From the NCBI GenBank assembly GCA_934661005.1, contig CAKUIK010000003.1:25928-89927 (forward strand): a stretch of 64,000 bases of DNA, read 5' to 3'. The notes under the pieces are model-generated. The model saw nothing but the letters and a program-made list of their open reading frames with translations. It did not search any database and was not told the origin of the DNA. Each line of letters opens with the position of its first letter. Position 1 is the first letter of the stretch. Source of the DNA: an uncultured Slackia sp. (lineage in GTDB: Bacteria > Actinomycetota > Coriobacteriia > Coriobacteriales > Eggerthellaceae). Of the stretch, positions 58,049 through 64,000 are shown one piece after another. Made by a program: the position numbers and the translations under genes.

Positions 58049-59659
58049 ATGGAACTTTCCAGAAGGTCATTCATCTCAGGTTTTGCCGCCGCTGGCGCCG
58101 TTGCGGCAGTTGGCTTGGCTGGCTGTTCGCCGAAGGCTGACGAGGCTGCAAAGGCCGACACATCTGCGGCCGATGCGGGCGATGCCGTAAAGCACGACCC
58201 CAAAGGCACCGAGAGCTGCGATCTGGTCGTTGTGGGCTCGGGCACTGCGGGCATGTGCGCTGCTGTGCGCGCGGCTCAGCTCGGCGCAAGCGTCATTCTG
58301 CTTGAGAAGAACGTGCTTGTAGGAGGCTCTTCGGGATATGCCGAGGGCATCGGCGCGGTGAACTCGTACATGCATGAAGAAGCTGGTTTATCGTTCGACC
58401 ACAATGAAGTGTTCCTGCGTACGCAGGAATATCATCACTGGTCGGCCGATTCCGCCGTGTTGCGCCGCTTCATCGAAAATTCCGGTGCGACCATCAATTG
58501 GCTGCACGACGACTGCGGCGTTGACTTTTATACTGCGACGGTGACGGCCCCCACGTCATACCCCAGCTGGCATTTGGGCGCCGATGAAAACGGCAATGTC
58601 ACGCGCATCAGCGAATCCACCATCAAAGTGATGCAGAAGCGCTGTGAGGAATTGGGTGTCGACTTGCGCACCGAGTGCCCTGCCACGGGCCTCATGACCG
58701 CCGAGGATGGCAGCGTGTGTGGCGTGTACTTCAAGAAGGGCCGCGACGAGTATGCCATCGAGGCAAAAAATGTGATTCTTGCTACGGGCGGTTATTCGAA
58801 CAACCAGGAAATGTGGGAAGAGTTCACGAAACTCGACTTCGACCGCGTGTGGAACTGGGGCACCGACGGCCGCGATGGCGACGGCATTCGCTGGGCGCGT
58901 GAACTGGGCGCCGATCTTCACATTCCTTCGAATCTCATGTTCGGCAGCATTCGCTGCGCCGGCGCCAATGAGTTCGAAGACCATGCCGGTTGGGTGTTCT
59001 CGTGGGAGCCTGCGTTGCGTGTGAATCAAGACGGCGTGCGTTTCATGAACGAGTCCCTGGCGGCCGACTTTAGTCGTGGCGGCAATGCCGTTATCGTGCA
59101 GACCAAGGCATTCGTGATTTTGGACAAGGCCTATCTCGACAAGATGACCGACGAGGCGCTGCCCGTTGGCCTGGAATCGGTGGGCATTATTTCGGGCGAG
59201 CCGCTTTCTGATGCACGCGATCTGGTTGAATCCGCTGTCCAGAAGGGCGACGTGTTCAAGGCCGATACTATTGAAGACCTCGCTAAGCAGATGGGCGTCG
59301 ACCCCGAGGCTTTGACGAAGACCGTCGACGAGTTCAACGCATGCTGCGCTGCGGGCGTCGACGAGAAATTTGGCGCGACGTCGGAGGCCCTGGTGCCGGT
59401 TAGCACTGCTCCGTTCTACGCTTCGGTCGCCCAACCCACCGTATTCACTTCGGTCGGCGGTCTGCGCGTGGACGAGTGGCTGCGCGTTCTGGACACCGAC
59501 GGCCAGCCCATTAAGGGCCTGTTCGCCGTGGGCACCGATGCCAGCTCCTATACCGGTCGCGACTACGACGTGGGAATCATGTCTGGTGCTGAGCAGGGCT
59601 GGTGCGCCACGGGCGGTCGCCTGGCAGCCGAGTACATCGTGTCGGGCAAGGCCGAATAG
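58049..59659 (+). CDS. Tat-exported FAD-dependent reductase (fumarate reductase-like)
   Basis: The 536-residue protein starts with a Tat signal (RRSFISGFAAAGAVAAVG) and lipobox-like GLAGC, then the FAD fold DLVVVGSGTAGMCAAV with LLEKN, and FAD_binding_2 features (LRVNQDGVRFMNES, KGLFAVGTDASSYTG). The fumarate-reductase motif around HG-NRLGGN is replaced by GRDYDVGIMSGAEQGW, so the substrate is probably not fumarate. No haem motif CxxCH is present; electrons must come from another protein. Gut Coriobacteria carry many such lineage-specific reductases with nearby regulators. GGGAGGC precedes the ATG. The natural acceptor is unknown. Confidence 0.85.
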   Translation: MELSRRSFISGFAAAGAVAAVGLAGCSPKADEAAKADTSAADAGDAVKHDPKGTESCDLVVVGSGTAGMCAAVRAAQLGASVILLEKNVLVGGSSGYAEGIGAVNSYMHEEAGLSFDHNEVFLRTQEYHHWSADSAVLRRFIENSGATINWLHDDCGVDFYTATVTAPTSYPSWHLGADENGNVTRISESTIKVMQKRCEELGVDLRTECPATGLMTAEDGSVCGVYFKKGRDEYAIEAKNVILATGGYSNNQEMWEEFTKLDFDRVWNWGTDGRDGDGIRWARELGADLHIPSNLMFGSIRCAGANEFEDHAGWVFSWEPALRVNQDGVRFMNESLAADFSRGGNAVIVQTKAFVILDKAYLDKMTDEALPVGLESVGIISGEPLSDARDLVESAVQKGDVFKADTIEDLAKQMGVDPEALTKTVDEFNACCAAGVDEKFGATSEALVPVSTAPFYASVAQPTVFTSVGGLRVDEWLRVLDTDGQPIKGLFAVGTDASSYTGRDYDVGIMSGAEQGWCATGGRLAAEYIVSGKAE

Positions 59660-59729
59660 GCACTATTCCTGAAGCAGTGTTGCCTGTCTCGTGCAATGCG
59701 GGACGCTTTAACGAGATAATTCATGCCGC

Positions 59730-59773
59730 AAGGCCCGTTCGCTTCCCTCCCTCCAGCGAATGGGCCTTTGTCG
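59730..59773 (+). terminator. Hairpin terminator after the flavoprotein gene
   Basis: AAGGCCCGTTCGC pairs with GCGAATGGGCCTT (one mismatch), followed by TGTCG. It separates the reductase from the LysR gene. Confidence 0.65.
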
Positions 59774-59854
59774 CGTTCGATGCAGCAAGAAGCGCGCCAT
59801 TCGGCGCGACGATGGGGTAAGCTTAACGCTGCAGTCAGGGGGAAGGGGCTTTCG

Positions 59855-60739
59855 GTGGATTTGTTTCGCATGCGATGCTTCGTGAGTGTTGCCGAAAATA
59901 AGAGCCTGTCGAAGGCGGCGCGTGAGATGTTCATATCGCAGCCAGCCATGACGGCGCAGATGAATGCGCTTGAAAAAGAGCTCGGCGCGCAACTTTTGGT
60001 GCGTGGCCATTCGACGGCTATCACGTCAACGGGCGAGCTGGTGCTCACGTCGTTTCGTTCGATGCTTTCTGAATATGACGATTTGCTGCGTGGCGTGCAC
60101 GAGAACGAGGCCGCAACGCACGGTCGTATTCGTTTGGGCTTTCATGGGCCTGTGGGCTGGGGAAACGTCGGTACGTCGATTTCTGAATTCAAGGTTTCGC
60201 ATCCGGGCGTTGAGGTGGCGCTTGTCATAGATACGTGGACGAACTTGCTTGCCATGCTGCGTGAGGGAACGCTTGATTTGGCCTTTATGGAAATGTCCGA
60301 GGTTGAGGGTGTGAGCGACATCGCGGCGCATCCTTTGTTCGAAGAGCCCATTTGCGCTGTGCTGCCTGTGGGCCACAAACTTGCCGGCCGCGAGTCGGTC
60401 AGCGTGGCCGATGTGCGCGACGAAGTGCTGCTTCTGCCCGACCCGTCCATAGCGCCGCATTTTTTCAAGCGGCTGCATGCCTCGTTCGAGCGCGCCGGCG
60501 TTCGCGTGGAGCATGCTGGGGCAGGCAACCATTACGAGGCCACGGTGGTGCTGGTCGCCGCCGGTGAAGGCATTTCGTGTATGCCCGGCACGTATTTCGT
60601 GGGGCTCGACTCGGTGGTGGCGGTGCCATTTTCCGATTTGGGCATGGGCATGCGGTATGCGATTGCGTGGAATCGGGCGTCGTCTTCGTCTGCCGCTTCC
60701 GAATTCGTTGAGTTCGCCGATGCTCGCGAGTGGCGATAG
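59855..60739 (+). CDS. LysR-family regulator of the flavoprotein gene
   Basis: The 294-residue regulator has winged helix LFRMRCFVSVAENKSLSKAA, SQPAMTAQMNALEKELG, and an effector domain (RIRLGFHGPVGWGN, LAMLREGTLDLAFMEMSE). The GTG at 59855 has GGGGGAAGGGG upstream; earlier in-frame codons run into the terminator. Its position and the duplicated operators upstream suggest it controls the reductase in response to the reductase substrate. Confidence 0.9.
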   Translation: MDLFRMRCFVSVAENKSLSKAAREMFISQPAMTAQMNALEKELGAQLLVRGHSTAITSTGELVLTSFRSMLSEYDDLLRGVHENEAATHGRIRLGFHGPVGWGNVGTSISEFKVSHPGVEVALVIDTWTNLLAMLREGTLDLAFMEMSEVEGVSDIAAHPLFEEPICAVLPVGHKLAGRESVSVADVRDEVLLLPDPSIAPHFFKRLHASFERAGVRVEHAGAGNHYEATVVLVAAGEGISCMPGTYFVGLDSVVAVPFSDLGMGMRYAIAWNRASSSSAASEFVEFADAREWR

Positions 60740-60828
60740 CGCTATTCGTATGACGCTGGTGCGTATCGGATTTGCCTTGTTGACATAAGGGCGTGGTCGA
60801 CGTGTCGATTACAAAGCACGGTGTCGGT

Positions 60829-61012
60829 GCTGCTCGTCGGCGTGAACATTGGCGGCTTGGGAACGCTGATCGTTTCTATGGCGAGCCTCATTTCATATAA
60901 GCAGCTTGCCGTGGCGTACCCCGAACTCAAGGCCTATTACTTCCGCCTGTTCACGAGATTGAACCGCGCGTTTCTTGCCGCGTTGCTTTTGCTTGCGGCG
61001 GTGATAGCCTAA
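60829..61012 (+). pseudogene. Duplicated 3' fragment of the anion transporter gene
   Basis: These 184 bases match 57656-57839 without gaps, at a constant offset of 3173, with 18 substitutions by hand count, ending at the stop codon in both. They encode LLVGVNIGGLGTLIVSMAS and the final helix. Most changes are at the 3' end. It is a remnant of a second copy or a recombination scar, and the two copies bracket the reductase-LysR pair. Confidence 0.85.
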
Positions 61013-61300
61013 CGAGTTCCTTGCTTCCGGCGGCGCTTTGCTGCTCGTGCTGTTGCTGTTTTGTAGATGTTGCTCGCATCGTTTCCGCTTACGCTGTCGT
61101 TGAGCGCGTCGCTGTCGTTCACACTGCCGCTGTGCGCTGCTTCTGTTTGTGCTGCGGTCGCTCGCGCTGCTGCGGCTGTGTACGCTGCTGTTCGCGTCGC
61201 CGCCGTTCGTATTGCGCCTATTCGAGCCACTGTTGTGTGGCGCGTCTTGCCGCTCTCGCCTTTGCTCGCTGCGACGTTCCTCTCGCGAGGTTCCTGGTTT

Positions 61301-61461
61301 GTTCAAAATGGGCCTCGAATGTGGTGCTTTTTAGACGAGGAAGAAAACGTGCGGATCTTCTCAAGGAATCTACCTGGTGTTATGTTGAGACGCAACGAAG
61401 GCGATGCTGCATGGGCCGCTGGGGTGCGCAAAAAATGCCACATTCGAGGCCCATTTTGAAC
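61301..61461. repeat. Inverted repeat with 24-bp perfect arms
   Basis: The arm at 61301-61324 (GTTCAAAATGGGCCTCGAAT plus GTGG) is the exact reverse complement of 61438-61461. They enclose 113 bases, followed inward by T-runs and A-runs (CTTTTT / AAAAAATG). The interior (GACGCAACGAAGGCGATGCTG) is only loosely like the family core. No gene is seen between 61013 and 61633; 61021-61300 is a GCTG-rich low-complexity stretch. Confidence 0.75.
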
Positions 61462-61633
61462 ACTTTCGAACATTTCGTCTCGAGATTCCATCCGAAAGCT
61501 TCGAGTCGTGGCCCTTTGCCCGCGCGTCGTTCCATGGTCTCGTTTTGGAGCCTCATCTCGTGCGGTTTGAAACTCGAGGCGTTCCCTGGCGGCTGTATTC
61601 GCGCGCAGTTTGGTTTTCTGAAAAAGAAAAAGA

Positions 61634-61657
61634 AAGGCGAAGCATGAGCTTCGCCTT
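61634..61657 (-). terminator. Terminator for the SDR gene
   Basis: AAGGCGAAGC pairs perfectly with GCTTCGCCTT around ATGA. Read on the minus strand, TTCTTTTTCTTTTTC follows, giving a strong intrinsic terminator 160 bases after the SDR stop. Confidence 0.8.
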
Positions 61658-61819
61658 GATGAATGATGAACGCGTGCGCCCCTAAAATTTGGGGCGTAGG
61701 TCTGCTTGAGTGGTAGGGCTTGGGCGCGCTGCTTGTTGCGCATTCGAGCGACGTAATCGATTGTGCGACCCTGTCGTCTTGAGCGCGACTGCCGCTGCGC
61801 ACCGTGCCTTCGGCTAAAC

Positions 61820-62581
61820 CTACGGGCGCAGACCGCTGCCGCCTTGAACGGTAATCGTCTCGCCGGAAACGTAGGCCGACAAATCGCTCGCGAGGAATAC
61901 GGCCACGCCGCCGATGTCGGTCTTCGGGTCGCCGAAACGGCCCAGTGGAATGCCCTTGATGGTGGCGGCGAAGGTGTCGGGGTAAGCTTCCTTCCAAGCC
62001 GCGAGCTGCTCGGTCATCGCCAACGGGCAAATGCAGTTCGCGCGCACGCCGTCGGGGCCCCACTCGGTGGCCGCGACGCGCGTCATGCCGCGGATGCCTT
62101 CCTTTGCTGCCGCATAGCTCGACTGGCCGGGCTTGCCGAATAGGCCGGCGCCGCTTGCCAGGTTAATGACGCAGCCTTTGGTCTTTTTCAGCTCGGGGAA
62201 TGCGTGCTTCATGTAGAAGAATGCGCCGTACAGACCCGTGTTAATCGCCAGGTCGAAATCTTCTTTCGTGTGATCGATGAGGTTGGTGCCGCTCTTCGAG
62301 GCTTGCGCGTTGTTCACCATAACGTCGAGCTTGCCGTAATGCTCGACGCACTTTGCAACGGCCGCCTCGACCTGGGCCTCGTCGGAGCCCTCGGCAACGG
62401 TGTAGGCGACATCGACGCCGTATTCGGCCTTGAGCTTGTCGGCCGCTTCAGCCAGGCGGCATTCGGTGCGGCCCGTAATGAACAGGTTCGCGCCCTGTTC
62501 GGCGAACGCGCTCGCGATGCCGAAGCCGATTCCCTTGCCGCCGCCGGTGATAATGGCGACCTTTCCATCCAAAAGACCCAT
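61820..62581 (-). CDS. Short-chain dehydrogenase/reductase
   Basis: The 253-residue SDR has the cofactor motif ITGGGKGIGFGIAS, VNNAQAS (NNAG-like), the catalytic Ser in NLASGAG and YAAAKEG, and the C-terminal SAYVSGETITVQGG. ITGRTE after beta-2 suggests NADP(H) preference. The substrate is unknown. It stands alone with its own terminator. Confidence 0.92.
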   Translation of the reverse strand: MGLLDGKVAIITGGGKGIGFGIASAFAEQGANLFITGRTECRLAEAADKLKAEYGVDVAYTVAEGSDEAQVEAAVAKCVEHYGKLDVMVNNAQASKSGTNLIDHTKEDFDLAINTGLYGAFFYMKHAFPELKKTKGCVINLASGAGLFGKPGQSSYAAAKEGIRGMTRVAATEWGPDGVRANCICPLAMTEQLAAWKEAYPDTFAATIKGIPLGRFGDPKTDIGGVAVFLASDLSAYVSGETITVQGGSGLRP

Positions 62582-62746
62582 AGGGCACCCCTTTCGATTG
62601 CTTTTCTCAGAATGCTACCGCCCGAGTGGCAATTTGGTATGGGGAAGGCGTGGAGGGCGGATAACGGGTCGATTTCAGCGGCGGAACGGCGCGGCGGGCG
62701 CTGATAGGATGGTTAGAAATAACTCTTTGGCCAAATGGGGGAATGG

Positions 62747-63658
62747 ATGAATTCGATGAACGACCAGCCTACGGGGCGTGTGGCGAATGGCGGCGAAAAC
62801 GGGGCGGCCGATCGCTCAACGCGTTCAAGTGGCGCATCGTCTGAGGAGACGCGTGCCATTCCTGTGCGCCAGGTGGGCTCATATTCCACCAATCAGCCGT
62901 TTTCTTCGCAGCCCACAATCGCCGCGAATCCCGTGGTGCCGGCAGAGAAAACGGCGCGTATGGGCGCTCAGCCTGTAATCTGCGGTGAATATGCGCGCGA
63001 CCCCTTCGAGCCAAGCACCCCAGATCCTGCCATGTTCCCGCAGCGGCCGTACGCCCCAGGCTCTACCGCGCCTGTTGCGACGCGCTACTCGGAAAGCTCC
63101 CGCGTGAAGAAGAAGCGGCCCCTTGCCGTGATTTTCGTTGGCGCTCTGGTGGCGTTGATTGCGTGCGCGTTCGTGCTCTTCCACACGAACGACGCATCGA
63201 GCTCGTCGCCAACGCCCCAGGGCGGTGTCACCCAATCGCAGCGCAGCGAAGGCGAATCGGGCGAATCGCCTTTGAAAACCCCGGGCGTGCAGCAAAATGC
63301 CGCGACGCTTACGGTGGACGCGTCCGATTTGGCGGGCGAGAAGTGGTCGAATGCGAAGAAGATTCTCGAAGTACGCGGCGCCGATGTTGACTCCATCGTG
63401 GTGCTGACCGACGATGGCAAAGATGTGTGGGACGCGTCGAATTGGACGGTCGAGTCTATTGCGGTTGAGGATGGGGCGCTTACTGCCCACCTGGTGCACG
63501 ATTCGGGCTCGGTCGTGGTTGATGCCGTGTCGGGTGCTTTGGAAGACGGAGCTGCCGATACCGCCGGAGGAGTGCTTGATGCTGCTGGTGAAGCCGTGAG
63601 GTCGGCGGGGGAAACAGCGGCGGAAAAGGCGACTGAATTCATCGGATCGCTGCTCTAG
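62747..63658 (+). CDS. Single-pass membrane protein of unknown function
   Basis: The 303 residues comprise a disordered, polar cytoplasmic stretch (1-120), one membrane segment (PLAVIFVGALVALIACAFVLF) and an outer part with TLTVDASDLAGEKWSNAKK, which resembles a PASTA-like or small beta domain. A helical Ala/Gly/Glu tail ends it. The ATG at 62747 has GGGGGA upstream; ATGs at 62735 and 62756 are possible. I recognise no family. Confidence 0.7.
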   Translation: MNSMNDQPTGRVANGGENGAADRSTRSSGASSEETRAIPVRQVGSYSTNQPFSSQPTIAANPVVPAEKTARMGAQPVICGEYARDPFEPSTPDPAMFPQRPYAPGSTAPVATRYSESSRVKKKRPLAVIFVGALVALIACAFVLFHTNDASSSSPTPQGGVTQSQRSEGESGESPLKTPGVQQNAATLTVDASDLAGEKWSNAKKILEVRGADVDSIVVLTDDGKDVWDASNWTVESIAVEDGALTAHLVHDSGSVVVDAVSGALEDGAADTAGGVLDAAGEAVRSAGETAAEKATEFIGSLL

Positions 63659-63775
63659 CGACGGTCAGGACCTAGGAGACCGATCGGGCATTCATGAGGG
63701 TGCCTGATAGGTGGAACGCAACGTCGCTTGGGGCGCGTGATGGGTGGTTTGCGATGCGGCGGCTCTGCTGTCGGT

Positions 63776-63795
63776 GCCGAATGCGCGCATTCGGC
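63776..63795. repeat. 20-bp perfect palindrome
   Basis: GCCGAATGCGCGCATTCGGC is fully self-complementary. It lies in the 340-base non-coding end of the window, where I see no gene. Confidence 0.6.
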
Positions 63796-63929
63796 GGCAG
63801 TCGGTGGTGCTGCTCCGAATCTCGGAATCGTCCCGTGAACTGCGGAATGCTTCAAGATGCGGGTCATTGCGCGAGTCGTGTCTCACTTCGTGACGCGCAG
63901 GCAACCGGCGAGCTGAAGTTGAGGTGACA

Positions 63930-64000
63930 GAGGGGTTCGCGGGAAACCACGGCTCGCTACTGCTGCGCCCCCCTTCGGGGCTTCGCCATGCGCTTGCCTC
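63930..64000 (-). repeat. Hairpin element copy E, cut by the window end
   Basis: Read on the minus strand from the window edge: GAGGCAAGCGCATGGCGAAG, a CCCC-GAA-GGGG mini-hairpin, then CAGTAGCGAGCCGTGG, matching the family core (closest to copies A and C at the end). Only one arm is inside the window. Confidence 0.65.

Noticed and set aside
61009..61306. Frames in the GCTG-rich stretch on both strands
   Set aside because: Low-complexity Ala/Arg/Ser products that follow from the base repeat; no start signals.

Overview
The window is GC-rich chromosomal DNA. The dense housekeeping genes, zinc-type S14, archaeal-looking topoisomerase I, GTG/TTG starts and a Tat-exported flavoprotein reductase with its own LysR regulator suggest an anaerobic actinobacterium of the Coriobacteriia (Eggerthella/Slackia-like). 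The exact genus cannot be fixed from the sequence alone.

Layout. 0-6.2 kb: 3' part of a cobalamin methionine synthase, an MFS exporter and topA. 6.2-17.3 kb: ribosomal protein cluster rplB-rpsS-rplV-rpsC-rplP-rpmC-rpsQ-rplN-rplX-rplE-rpsN-rpsH-rplF-rplR-rpsE-rpmD, then a dicarboxylate/amino-acid symporter wedged in, then rplO-secY. The usual leading genes (rpsJ, rplC, rplD, rplW) are not upstream of rplB. 17.5-23.3 kb: pantothenate/CoA genes (a PanG-like reductase, panB, panC, panD, an orphan coaB and coaX), then adk, normally a secY neighbour. 23.4-28.2 kb: an AT-richer accessory island with a small LysR-type HTH protein, a small secreted protein, a membrane-anchored protein and a multi-gene ABC transporter. 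28.3-33.6 kb: a GT-C-like membrane protein, GtrA, phosphoglucomutase and a YhcH-family protein. 33.9-43.4 kb: VanZ, SppA, a divergent methionyl-tRNA-synthetase-like protein, a flavodoxin-fold protein, L31 with a long Ala/Lys/Glu tail, and T-box-controlled pheS plus pheT. 43.5-48.5 kb: argR, a glutamate-cysteine ligase, a lipoprotein and a tailed YgiQ radical-SAM protein. 48.8-55.2 kb: a two-component system divergent from a VTC-domain / DUF4956 / carbohydrate-binding trio. 55.3-61 kb: LysR, a broken EamA gene, an anion transporter, the flavoprotein reductase, its LysR, and a duplicated 3' fragment of the transporter. 61-64 kb: hairpin-rich non-coding DNA, an SDR oxidoreductase and an unknown membrane protein.

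The most unusual signal is a family of large intergenic hairpin elements at 6225-6410, 15217-15365, 20251-20407, 50986-51140 and 63930-64000 (cut by the window end). Each complete copy has a 60-90 nt core with shared blocks (GCGCATAGCGAG, then GAA in a mini-hairpin, then GAGCGGTAGC). The core is enclosed by 31-50 nt inverted arms whose sequence differs from copy to copy while pairing is kept. Copies lie where conserved operons are interrupted: before rplB, between rpmD and rplO, and between panC and panD.

All coordinates and motifs were read by eye. Family assignments rest on recognised motifs, not on database searches.
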